Below are positions 44,731 through 55,849 of a stretch of 64,000 nucleotides of DNA, piece after piece. The DNA is from Areca catechu (Eukaryota; Streptophyta; Magnoliopsida; Arecales; Arecaceae). The stretch lies in assembly GCA_021397845.1 (NCBI GenBank), contig CM038052.1:137087854-137151853 (forward strand), in the 5' to 3' direction. The notes under the pieces are model-generated. The model saw nothing but the letters and a program-made list of their open reading frames with translations. It did not search any database and was not told where the DNA came from. Position numbers and translations under genes: made by a program. How positions within the stretch are numbered: position 1 is the stretch's first letter; each line of letters opens with the position of its first letter.

Positions 44731-46289
44731 TGATGCGAGACAACTCTAAGACTACAAAACATGCATGGAAAATAGTAAAATATTTTTTTTATAATTTTAT
44801 AATTTGATTTGTAGGCTAGATTCCTAAAATAAAGCAAGAACTAGCAGAAAGTCTAGTAGTGCAAAGAATCATCGGGTCGCAGGCGAACTCATGCAAGCTA
44901 ATGAAATAACCAGGACCGAGAGTTGAGAAACTCCTAGGTTAGGATAGCTTTTCTCATTAAATCAGATAATAACGGAAGGGAAGGTTCATACCAGTCAGAG
45001 ATTAAAATTCAGTAGCAGCAGGGACCACACGCACACTGATCGGAGCCTGGAAGAAGAAGCCTCATTTCTCTTGAATCTGATGGCGGATCTAGGCGGTTTG
45101 GGCAGTAAAGAAGACCTCCTCAGGGGAGGGGAATCACCTTGAGGATCCTACAAGTGTCAGGGTTAATCAAAACAGCAATTAAAAATTAAGAAAAGGAACT
45201 ATAGGTTGAAAGGAATCAGGATTAGGGTTAGAAGATGGTTGTTTGAAGCTTGTTGAAGATCTCCTTGCTTGGTGGCCTAGGGCACTATTTATTGGATGTG
45301 TGAAGGCTTGGATGGCATTGATTTAGGGCATGGAAGGATGCTACGGTAGCAAGGAATTCGTCCAAACACAAAAACATAACCTAAACAACCAAAACAAAAC
45401 ACCACAACACAAGGTAAACTCAAAATTTCAGCAAGTTGTATCATAAGTAAGATTCTGCTACAGAGGGGGAGGGGTGTGATATTTATAGAGTTCCCATGCC
45501 CTCACTAACCATGGTTACACTTGGGTTGCAAATCCTCTTCCAAATTGGAATACAAGTCCTTTCCTAGCTAAGTTAGAATTACAAAGTTTAAAAGGATTAG
45601 AAGTCCCAACTAGGTTAGGAACAAACTTGGTCTTCTCCTTCTTCTCTTCAACTTGGACTTGGTCAAACCTCTTGGAAATGGTCGACACTTCTAGGATGCC
45701 TAGGGGGCGTGTTGGGCCTCTAGGAGCAAAAAGGGCCGGCCCAATGGGGCTTGGGTGCATGGGTTTGGGCCCTGGAAGCTGGGATGGCCTGGTAGCCTTG
45801 TAGCAGCAATATTTCCTGGAATCTTGTTCTTAAGGGCTTGAGCTTGGTACCTGGGCTTGATTTCTTTGGGCTAGGATGTAGGTGGACCTCTGAAATCATG
45901 GGTGCCCTATTATGAGAATGTGATCTAGAATTTGGAATAGAACCTGGGCATCTGGAGGGCATCTGGAAGGGATCAAGGTTTCCGGAAGCATCTTGGATCC
46001 TGGGTTGTCACACAAAATCCAATGGACTGATGTAGGGGCCTCTGACTCCGGATGTGGCCTAGTGGAACTCCAAAATAGGTTAGCATCCTCTCTTGTACAA
46101 AAATTGGGATCATACTGGACTCATAACTGATGTACATGACTCAAAATACTGACTAGGTTGAGGGTTGAGACAAATCAATAACCTCAACTTATTATAGGAC
46201 TCAATTCTAGTTGATTATAAAATTTGACACATGGCTATATAAACCAAATAGGGCCCAGTAATTTGTGTCTGATCCTAGTGCCCGCACCA
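44731..46289 (-). repeat. C6 3' LTR
   Basis: On the + strand it runs TGATGCGAGACAACTC to GTGCCCGCACCA (1559 bp). It shares with 50902-52457 the private text GTAGCAGCAGGGA/GTAGCAGTAGGGA and CTTGTTGAAGATCTCC, marking both as one pair. Confidence 0.85.
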
Positions 46290-46700
46290 ATTCTCCCGGG
46301 ATGGGAGGAACTCGATCTCGTTGAGTATGGGATAACTTGGCCCTTATAGTGTTCGAGTAGGTCTGGGTTGAGGCACTGCAGATCCTCACAGGTGATCCAC
46401 GAGTCCTCAGATTCTGGTTGACCTTGCCACTGGACCAAATACCTCTGATAGCCATTATTCTGGGTATATATGGCTTGATCATCCAAAATTCTCTCAATCC
46501 ATTTCTCACTATTTGGTCAATTGTATGTGGACACTCTGGGATGGGTTCTCTCTCAAATGGAGGGATAGGCTCAAGGGGCTCGCTAGGTATCGCTGCAAGC
46601 TCCTAGACTCTATAAGATCTGAGATGATGAAGATGGAGCTAATACCTAAATTAGTAGTATCTCACGGATATAGGCATGGGTCCACCGATATTCATTATCT
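46290..46700 (-). pseudogene. C6 integrase tail with chromodomain relic
   Basis: The frame 46235-46486 reads DDQAIYTQNNGYQRYLVQWQ, then GQPESEDSWITCEDLQCLNP and LLEHYKG. That is a chromodomain-like core of two strands and the following helix without internal stops, the best kept of the family here. The upstream SSTF.ISDLI block is near 46630. As in all copies, no integrase catalytic core exists. Confidence 0.75.
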
Positions 46701-47059
46701 TGGATGGGCCAGCTTCATGAGTAGAAAATTCTTTACAACTACAAAATCCCTTGCAAAATTCTTTATCTCTCTTTTGGGAATTAGCTAAGTTGTTAGTTAG
46801 TTCATTAGTTATGTTCGGCTTTTGACTAATTTCCATATGCATATGCTATGCAGGGGGGGTGTAGGTGCAGACAAATGGGTTTGGACTGTGAATTTATTGG
46901 ACTCGAGATTGACACCTAAATGACTCGACTAGATCCTTTTTGAAGAAATTTATTGAACTCTATGGGACAAAACCTAACAAACTATAGATATTAGGTTTGA
47001 CCCTCACATGACATGCACATGAAAACTTTCTTTGTGCTTCTAGTAAATGCCAAAGGGTA

Positions 47060-49790
47060 TGCAAGAATTATGATGCACAACCTAATATGTGCAAGGAATG
47101 AATGTAACATGCAAACTCTACATGATGCAGGTGAATGGTTAAAGAAATATACAAAACTCAAGAAAAGGCAAAAAATAAGAGGTGGATTCGGGGTTAGTCT
47201 AGCAGGAAAAGGGTTCAGGATTGATTGGATAGACTAGGATATAAGAAGGGATGTCAGGGATTAATCCTAAACTAATAAGATTGACCTTAAGGGGTGGGTC
47301 TATCTACTGGGTCTGCCTTATGGAAGAAAGGGTCACTAATTTCAGAAAAAGATCTTCAATTGGGATCAAGGAAGTGACTTCATCTTGAGGGTATAGGTGA
47401 GATAAGCCAAGTCCTCAATAAACTCTTTGGCTTAGAAAAATTCAGGACTAGGTTCTACAATTGGATGCTCTTCTAAAGTCTCCTCTAATTGCTCTCCCAT
47501 TGCAGCTTGGTGTGATATGGGTTATCTAATTCTTGGTTGGCCACTAACTGATTATGGTCAAGGTTAGCTAAATCTAGATTGGCTACTACTTGGGTATGGT
47601 CAGGGTCAAACTAATTCTAGGGTGGCTTCTACCTGGGTCTCTATAAATGGGTCTTCCTCTAATTCTCTATGGACTCATCATCTTCATACTCCTCTACCAA
47701 ACTTGGGTCAGCCTCATATATTTCTTCTTCTAAGTCATCTTGGTGAACTAATGGGGTGGTAAGAGTGATGCAGAACAAATAAAGGGATGCGATGCGGAAG
47801 TAAATTAAGATTAACTAATTTTTTTTGTTGTTTTTATATGTTTGTAGAAGTTGGCTTCAAATCAAAGAAAAGTTAACCTAACATGAAAGATACTAATATG
47901 ATAATTGAAAGCACAATTTTAAGGAAACTAAATTATCAGAGTAGTTCAGAAGCAACGGATCGCTGGGGGTTGAGAACTCCCAGACCTAGGGTTTCGCTCC
48001 GAACCTTCAACAGAACAGAAATAAAGAGAAGAGATGGTTTATCTAACCAAACAATGATCTTCACAGATTTTGGTGGGAGAGAACTCTCCCGAGTAGATTG
48101 TTGGATCTCGGATTCAGATATCTTCGTAATGGATCCTCCAATACTGGTCCTTGGCGAGTTGGCTCTCCTGAACTCAAGATCTGAGAAAGAAAAACAATTG
48201 ATGGAATCAGAGAGTCAAGGGAAAGATTTACCAGGTTGATGAACTTGAAGATTGAAATTGCTGAAACTGGATTTCCTGGATGTTGATGTGATTTTCCTTG
48301 AAACTTGCTCTGGATCTGAGTAGCCGGACTGGATCTGGATGAAGGTGGATGGCCTGGACTTGTAGAGGAGAGAGGCCATGGGAGATGGATGGAGCTAGGG
48401 TTTGATGGATTGAAAATAATGAAGGGTGGCTAGGTTTTGGAATTTCAAGTGGCTAACCTAGGGTTTGGATAAAGAGGGAGATCTCTCACCTCCTCAAGGC
48501 TCCAATGGAACCCGGATTACCCCCTCACGGAGCTCAACACTTAGAATAGTGCGGAAGAAGAGAAACCTAGGTCACTCAACACAAGAGAATAGCAAAAATA
48601 ATTTTTCTTCATTTTTTTCTTAAAGTTACAAGAGGGGTCTATTATATAGACCTAAAATTTTCCCAAGCTTGTACAAATTCCCATGTGGGACTAAACTCCT
48701 CCAACCTCTAGATTAGGTAAAAATCCTCTCTTGGCCGACCAAGAGTTCAAAAAATTTGGACGGCCATAAAGGAATTTTTTTTGGAATTTTATGGCGCCTC
48801 CTTTGGAGTGGATTTGGATTGGAGTCCTCTTCTTCTTATGGCATTTCTTCTTTTCTTCCACTCCAAGTTAAGCTCTTTGATTTTGATTGAACTTCAATTG
48901 GATGTCCTTCTTTGATTTTTTCTCCAGAGAAGTCTTTTCCTTCTTTGCTTAGACAAATTGGCAGGTATGGGTGCCTCCTTTAAATTAGCTTCCAATTTGA
49001 TTTTTTCTTCTTTGGATGTGGGGACCATGACACTGGGATGCCTCTGTGGTGCCTCTGGACTCTGGCGTGTGCTCGGAGTGGGCGGGCGTGTGGCTTGGAG
49101 TGTGGCCTCCACTTGCTTGAACCTTGATTTGATTGGAAGACAAATGTGGCACCATTTTGGACCAAATTGAAACCACATCGGACTTGCATCGAGTCAACAT
49201 GACTCAACAAAATTTAAATGGTGACTCAAGAAATAAATAAACTGGTTGACAGGTCAACCTTTATTACAAACCCTAATTTCTCGGGCAATGTCAATCAGAG
49301 ATCCAAATGGAGCTCTGAAGTCTTCTTCTGAGTCTGGTGCCCGCACAAAGAGAGGTTTGGCTAATGAAAAATTGACTAGGGTCGGGGTAACAAGGGTGGG
49401 TAAACTAAGGGTTATGGGTTTAAAGGTTATGGGTTCAATCTAGGGGTATCAATCCTATAGGGTTCAGGTTGGACTAAGGGATAGTGGGTTACTACTAGGT
49501 CATATCTAGGGACTATGGGTTCCTGGGGTTCAGCTCTATGGGTCTTGCCTAGGGTTCCTACTTGGTTGAATCTTTTGGTTTATTCGGTCAAGCTTAGAAT
49601 CGGATTGGTCAAACCTACGATTATTTGGGCTAACTGATTTTGGGTCTGGGCTAACTGTTTTTGGGTTTGGGTGTTGGACTGGTTTATTTGGATAAGCTGG
49701 GCTTGGGTTTGAGAATTCATTTGGGCAAGTGAGCTAGGATGGTCTCCAAAGTGGGTTCCATGGTTGGGCTGGGCTGAGGTTTGGACTTTT
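47060..49790 (-). pseudogene. C6 family-specific ORF, split by solo LTR F
   Basis: Read leftward, an ATG near 49762 starts MEPTLETILAH. Asn/Gln-rich heptad-like repeats follow (QAQLIQINQSN, QKQLAQTQNQLAQ). They are cleaner than in C1 and suggest an N-terminal coiled coil. F interrupts the ORF at the segment that in C1 encodes SQTPLTTS. The second part (47760-47060) keeps the acidic and aromatic/Pro-rich blocks in pieces. A conserved unknown product is inferred. Confidence 0.55.
47766..49347 (-). repeat. F: solo LTR with perfect TSD AAGAG
   Basis: A 1582-bp sequence runs TGATGCAGAACAAATA to GGTGCCCGCACA on the + strand. It is flanked by AAGAG at 47761-47765 and 49348-49352. Removing it and one AAGAG restores the C6 sequence, as seen in C1 near 9370-9385. 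The ends resemble those of family C (sense start TGTGCGGGCACCAG, end CTGCATCA). The U5 dyad GTTGAGAACTC is present at 47969-47979, so F is a distant relative. No internal region remains: unequal LTR recombination. Confidence 0.85.
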
Positions 49791-50883
49791 GATATTGGGT
49801 TCCTAATCTAGTGGTCTTGCAACAAATCAATCAATCAAAATGAAATGATGCAACCAAGCATGCAAAGAGAAAGAAAATTCTAGTATAATCTAGGGTTTCT
49901 GAGACCTAGAGCTAGAAACTGGGTGGGTCAACTCAACCTACACCTAACCCAATAGCTAATCCTTCCACTGGCCAGGTAGGGGGTGGGAGTGTGGGAGGCC
50001 TCCCCTTCTTTCGCAGGGACCCAATTAAAGACCACAATACCACTTAGGTCATTTGACTCTGGACCCCCAGCCTTAGACACCAGCTTTCAGTAATAGCTAA
50101 AAGGTTAAATGCACTAGTTAGCCCACACAGCTCGAACTCAACCTGTTGATGTCTGCTAGCCCACTAGGGCAATTAGCTCTAACTAATTTAATTAGGCTTG
50201 GGTTAGTATGATGATGGTGGTTTTGGGCCCAAGACAGGTGATGAAATCCTGTCCTGATATGAGATTTTGAGTTGCCCTTAAGATTAGGTTAAAATGATGG
50301 CAATCGATGGCCCTGATGCAATCTAAAAACAACCAAAAATAAAATATTTTTTAATGATTTATGTGTGTCAAATAATGTTTAAGTTAACTGGGGTTATCAA
50401 ACAAAGTTTGGCTTGGGATGGGGGTTTGGTAGTTGATTAGGTTAGGTTGAGTCAAGATGCAGAATGTAGTAGAAATTAATGAATTAGGGTTTTTAGATTG
50501 CAAAGTTTGATAGAGATCTTAATGCATAAAAATTAAAAAAAATCTTGGGATAGAGGATTGATGGTGATAATAATTCCTACCAAATTTCATGTTGAAAAAG
50601 AATCATATGATAATGCAAACCTAGGGTTTTCTGGACTACTATAGAAATTATCAGGATTCAATTAGGGTTGTATTATGCTGAATTTTAGAGATCTAGGGTT
50701 TCAGTAAAAATAATTAAAAATTTGATAATTACTAGGACAGAAGAGTTGACATTCGGTATAAATTTTACAAAAAAATAAAAATGTTTATGATGCCAAAATA
50801 GATGGAAACTAGACACCTAATGCAATGGATAGAATGCAGAATTAGGGTTTGTAAATGCGAAGCAAATAAAAAACTATCCTAAA
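49791..50883 (-). other. C6 leader, no gene seen
   Basis: The 5' untranslated region matches C1 7794-8905 inverted. It ends at the decayed primer site 50884-50898 (minus sense TGGTACTAGATCAAG). Confidence 0.6.
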
Positions 50884-50901
50884 CTTGATCTAGTACCAAA
50901 C

Positions 50902-52457
50902 TATGCAAGATAACTCTAAGAATGCTAAAATGCATGAGAAATAGTAAAATATTTTTTTTGTAATTTTTATAATTTTATTTGCATGCTAGATTCAAAATAA
51001 AGCAAGAACTAGCGGAAAGTCTAGCAGTGCAAAGAATCATCGGGTCGCAGGTGAACTCATGCAAACTAATGAAATAACTAGGACCGAGAGTTGAGAAAAC
51101 TCCCAGTTTAGGATAGCTTTTCTTTATTAAATCAGATAATAAGTGAAGGGAAGGTTTTATACCAGTCATAGATTAAATTCAGTAGCAGTAGGGATCACGC
51201 GCACTCTGATCAGAGCCTGGAAGAAGAAGCCTCGTTTCCCTTGAATCGATGGTGGATCAATGCGGTCTGGGCAGCAAAGAAGACCTTCTCAGGAGAGGGG
51301 AAGCACCTTGAGGATCCTAAAAGCATCAGGGTTAATCAAAAGAGCAATTAAAAAATAAGAAAAGGAACTATGGGTTGAAAGGAATCAGGATTAGGGTTAT
51401 AAGATGGCTGTTTGAAGCTTGTTGAAGATCTCCTTGCTTGGTGGCCTAGGGCACCCTTTCTTGGCTATGTGAAGGCTTGGATGGCAGTCATTTATGGCAT
51501 GGAAGGATGCTAGGGCAGGAAGGAATTCTTTCGAACACAAAAACATAACCTAAAGAACCAAAACAAAACACCAACACAAGGTAATAACTCAAAATTTCAG
51601 CAGTTGTATTCATAAGAAAGAGATGCTTACAAGAGGGGGAGGGGTGGGGTATTTATAAAGTTTCCATGCCCTCACTAACCATGTTTATACTTGGGTTACA
51701 AATTTTCTTCCAAATTGGAATACAAGTCCTTTCATAGCTAGGGTTAGAATTACAAAGTTTAAAAGGATTAGAAATCCCAACTAGGTTAGGAACAAACTTG
51801 GTCTTCTCTTCTCTCTCAACTTGGACTTGGTCAAACCTCTTTGGACATGGTCAAAACTTCAAGGATGCGTAAGGGGCATGTTGGGCCTCTAGGAGCAACA
51901 AGGTGCCAGCCCAAAGGTGCTTGGGTGCATAGGTTTTGCCTTGGAAGCTGGGGTGGCTGGTAGCCTGGTAGCAGAATTTTTCCTGGAATCTTGCTTCTTA
52001 AGGGCTTGGGCTTGGCACCTGGTTTGATTTCTTTGGGCTGGGATGTAGGTGGACCTTTGGAATCATGGGTTCCCTATTCTGAAAAAATGCTCTAGAATCT
52101 AGAATGGAATCTGGGTATCTGGAGGGCATCTGGAAGGAATCAGGGTTTCCGGGATATCTTGGATCCTGGGTTGTCACACAAAATCCAATGGGCTGATGTA
52201 GTGGCCTCTGACTCCTGGATGTGGCCTAGTGGAACTCCAAATAGGGTGACATCCTCTCTTGTATAAAAATTGGGCTCATACTGGACTTATAACTGATGTA
52301 CATGACTCAAAATACTGACTAGGTTGAGGGTTGAGATAAATCAACTAACTTCAACTTATACAGGACTCAATTCTAGTTGATTACAAAATTTGACATATGG
52401 TAGGTAAACCAAATAGGGCCCAGTAATCTGTGTTGTCTGACCATGGGGCCCCCACCA
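50902..52457 (-). repeat. C6 5' LTR
   Basis: On the + strand it runs TATGCAAGATAACTC to GGGGCCCCCACCA (1556 bp). It has the inverted TATTTATAAAG signal near 51650 and the U5 dyad near 51080-51103. Confidence 0.85.
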
Positions 52458-53326
52458 CCTACGATGAACACCGACCCTAGACATCTGGGCACCTACAAGG
52501 CCAACATGATGGTACAAGGCACCTCCGAGGCCCTTTACTGCATCGCCTTCCTAGCAACCCTAAAGAAGGCCGCTCAGATGTTGTTCAATGCCATCAGACC
52601 AGGTATGATGATCCTCTTTTTCTCAACTTGAGAACCTCTTTCTTTCCCATTTCAGGACATGCAGCCATAACCCAAGGAACACCGACTGCCTCTTCCTCGT
52701 GCTTCAAAAGGAGGGAGAGACCCTCCGAGACTACATGGCCCGTTTCAACTCAGTGACCATGGAGTCTCGGATTTCAATGGGCTAGTAGCTATGTTAACCT
52801 TCAAGAGAGGGCTTCGCTCATCCAAGCTCAAATTCTCCCTGGACAAGAGGTTTCCCATGAGCTACATCGAGCTGTTGGCCAGGGCATAGAAGTATGCTCT
52901 GGCAGAGGAGCAAGCGGCGAGCCGATGCCAAGCTGAAGGGAGGTCGGCCATCAAAAAGTAGAGTGACAAGGCTCTCGAAGTTCAACCTCCCAGCTCTGGC
53001 GATTGATCCACCCAGCACCTAAGTCCGAAGCCGGGGGACTTCCCCAGGAGGTTCGAGACCTATGCGCCCCTCTCCCTTCCGGGGAAGAAGATCCTCATGG
53101 AGATTGAGAACGAGGCCTTCCTGCAAAGGCCTCGATGATGAGGGGTCCTCCTGCCACCAGAAACAAAAACGAGTATTGTCGATTCCATAAGGGCCATGGG
53201 CACAACATCGAAGAGTGCCTCCAGCTGAAGGATGCCATTGAAGACCTTATCAGAAGGGGGTACCTAAACAAGTACATCCGACCCATTGGGATCGGGCCGA
53301 TACCTCAACCACTAGAGACCCTCTAG
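52458..53326 (+). pseudogene. E gag, C-terminal part (after C6)
   Basis: It resumes with TTDPRHLGTYKANM at about 52470, the conserved Retrotran_gag start. It continues with the FLATLKKAAQ.LF block, LRDYMARFN near 52720, TFKRGLRSSKLKFSLDK near 52800 and ALAEEQAASR near 52900. The Tat-type terminal motif YCRFHKGHGHNIEECLQLK is at about 53176-53232, with both Cys and the His pair kept. Several stops and shifts interrupt it. Confidence 0.8.
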
Positions 53327-53331
53327 AGGAG

Positions 53332-53985
53332 GTGGAGCTTCCCAACCAGCACCCAACTGATGGGGGTGTTGGTATACTGCATCAGCGATTCGATTGGGGG
53401 CACGAAGGGGACCAAGATATTATAAAGAGGCCTAGGGGTTCCAATATAATCAGTTTTTCAGATGAAGACATCCTGGAGCCTCATCTCCCAGGAGATGATC
53501 CTGTTGTTATGCCGGCAGTCATTGCCAACTATGATATAAAGCGAATCCTCATTGATAATGGAAGCTGTGCAGAAGTTTTACTGTATGATGCCTTTATCCG
53601 AATGAATATGTCCAGGTCCAGGCTCCGAGAATCCCTAGTATCGCTAACTGGCTTTGGGGGAAATAATGTCGGAGTTGAGGGAGAAATAACTTTGCCCATG
53701 ACATTCGGGACGGAGCCTTACCAAAGGACTTTCCGCATCAACTTCGTGGTCGTCCGTACAACCTCGGCATACAATGCCATTTTTGGCCGCATGGCTATCA
53801 ACAGGTTTCGGGCCATCGTATCCACTTACCATTTGTTGAAAATGTTTTCAACTCATAACGGAGACAGAGAAATGAGGGGAGATCGTGAGGATAGAGAGAA
53901 TGCCTGGCCATTCATGACAAACATTTTAGGATGCCCCACTCTTGAACAACTTGACCCCCAGGACGAAGCCGCCGACCGTGGTTAG
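53332..53985 (+). pseudogene. E aspartic protease
   Basis: This 217-residue frame is open throughout. ISFSDEDI near 53450 and HDDPVVM-like text lead to IKRILIDNGSCAEVLLYDAF near 53540-53600, which is the active site (D-N-G-S in place of DTGSS). Then come LTGFGGNNVGVEGEITLPM and FVVVRTTSAYNAIFGRMAI, the standard Tat protease ending. The enzyme cleaves gag-pol. It is preceded by a stop at about 53324, so the join to gag is broken. Confidence 0.8.
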
Positions 53986-54079
53986 CCTATCGAGAAGATT
54001 GTGTTCATTCCCCTTAGGGAGGACGACCCTACCAAGGTCCTCCAAATTGGAAACACACTAGGTGAAGAGGCCAGGTAAG

Positions 54080-55000
54080 CACTGATTGGCTTCTGAGAAG
54101 CAAAGTTGATGTCTTTGCTTGGTCGGTGTCTGACATGCCAGGCATTCCGTTGGACATCATCACTCACCAGTTAAGGTGGATCCGACCTATAGACCTGTCT
54201 GACAAAAAAAGAGTAGCTTCGCCATCGAAAGGTAAAGGGCCATCGAAGAAGAAGTGAAGAAGCTCTCTGACACTAGCTTCATCATGGAGGCTGATTATCC
54301 CAAGTGGCTGGCCAATGTCGTCATGGTAAAAAAGGCCAGTAGGAAGTGGATGATCTGTGTGGACTACATTGACCTCAACAAAGCTTGTCTGAAAGACAAC
54401 TTCTCCCTGCCAAAGATCGATCAACTAGTGGATGCCACAGCAGGCCATCAGCTCTTTAGTTTCATGGATGCCTTCTTCGGGTACAATCAGATTAGGATGC
54501 ACCCTGAAGACTAGGAGAAGATGGCCTTTGTCACAAACAAAGGGCTATATTATTACAAGATGATGCCCTTTGGTCTAAAGAATGCGGGTGCCACTTTCCA
54601 AAGGCTGATCAACCGATTCTTCGAAGGGCAACTTGGAAGGAATATGGAGGCGTACGTCGATGATATGATTATCAAGAGCCTTCGCAGGGCTGACCACATC
54701 AAGGACTTGCAGGAATCCTTCGATGCACTGAGGCACCATCGGATGAGGCTAAACCCTTCCAAGTGCAAATTTAGGATAAACTCGGGAAGTTTTGGTTTCT
54801 TGGTCACTTAAAGAGGGATTAAAGTCAACCCTGACAAAATTAAAGCTATCATAGACATGTCACATCCGACCAGTAAAAAGCAAGTGCAAGCACTCATAGG
54901 CCGCATAGCTTCTCTCAGCCATTTTATCTCCCGGTCGGTTGAGAGGTCTCTACCATTCTTCAAGACCTTGCACCGGTCGGACAGCTTTCATTGGACCAAC
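54080..55000 (+). pseudogene. E reverse transcriptase
   Basis: The frames 54254-54514 and 54521-54811 are the same reading frame separated by a single stop (54512-54514). Motifs are YPKWLANVVMVKKA, WMICVDYIDLNKAC, DAFFGYNQIRM, PFGLKNAGATFQRL, and catalytic YVDDMII near 54655. LNPSKCKF follows, then a stop in the GFLVT connection. The thumb VQALIGRIASLSHFISRS is near 54885-54940. Only a few point lesions separate this from an open frame. Confidence 0.85.
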
Positions 55001-55398
55001 GAGGTCGGTCGGCCTTTGAAGCCTTGAAGGATTACCTGAAGAACCCTCCACTATTGGCTAAGCCAACGGAGGGGGAAGTGTTGTACCTATACCTGTCGGC
55101 GTCGGACAAGGTGGTCAGTGCCGTCCTAGTGCGGGTGGGCGAAGATGGCCAACAAGAACCTATTTACTATATCAGTAAAGTCTTCCATGATGCAGAGACA
55201 AGGTACCCTAAAGTGCAGAAACTGGTCTATTACTTGGTCATAGCAGCAAAATGCCTCCGCCCCTACTTCCAGGCACATCCGATCGCTGTACTGACTAACC
55301 AGCCCCTCAAAGCGATCCTTCGAAGTCCTAACACCTCCAACTGCCTAGCCAAGTGGGCCATCAAGCTTGACAAGTTCAACATCTCCTTCCAATCCTGA
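54991..55398 (+). pseudogene. E RNase H
   Basis: The open frame contains FEALKDYLKNPPLLAKP, then LYLYLSASDKVVSAVLVR, PIYYISKVFHDAETRYP and LTNQPLKAIL. These are standard gypsy RNase H blocks. Tat elements often have changed catalytic residues in this first RNase H, and here the D-E-D-D set is not complete by eye. The frame ends at 55398, just before the tether to the second RNase H. Confidence 0.8.
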
Positions 55399-55404
55399 TC
55401 GGCT

Positions 55405-55818
55405 TTGAAAGCTCAGGTAAACTTTGATTTCATTATAGAATGCACCTGGAGGCGGGGAGCGACCTCCCCAGTAGCCGAAGTGCCAGAAGCTGATTCCGTG
55501 GAAGAGATCGAACCTACTTGGACCCACCATATGGATGGAGCATCCAACCTCACAGGGTCGCGGGGCAGGCCTGATCTTAGCAGACCCCGACGGGCAGTGC
55601 CTGGAGTACACTCTACACTTTGCATTTCAAGTATCAACAACCAGGCAGAGTATGAAGCCTTTCTTGCGAGGCTAAAGATAGCCAATGAGTTAGGCATTGG
55701 TAGAATCCAAGCCTTTTCCAACTCTCAGTTGGTGGTCAATCATGTGAAGGGCGAATTCGAAGCTAGGGACCCAACTTTGGCCATGTACTTGGATAAGGTA
55801 CGAGGCCTCGTATCTTGA
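55405..55818 (+). pseudogene. E second (archaeal-type) RNase H
   Basis: WTHHMDGASN near 55520 carries the first catalytic Asp. A block rearranged by a frameshift near 55560 follows, then NNQAEYEAFLARLKIANELG with the catalytic Glu (about 55645) and FSNSQLVVNHVKGEFEARD, where the expected Asp of SDSQLVV reads Asn (FSNSQ). It ends with AMYLDKVRGLV. The domain is diagnostic for the Tat clade. The Asp-to-Asn change would impair catalysis. Confidence 0.8.
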
Positions 55819-55849
55819 TTTAAATTCTTCTAGATTTTCCAAATACCTT

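Larger units (their letters stand above)
44731..52457 (-). mobile_element. Element C6: family C, complete, containing solo LTR F
   Basis: LTRs are at 44731-46289 and 50902-52457. The flanks CGCTA (44726-44730) and CCTAC (52458-52462) fit a TSD with one lost base, since E's coding text DRYD then GTTDP continues across. Without F the element is about 6.1 kb. It has the same parts as C1. Confidence 0.85.

Noticed and set aside
47883..48239. 118-codon open frame
   Set aside because: It lies wholly inside solo LTR F, on the strand opposite to its sense, with no family resemblance and no promoter or partner gene.
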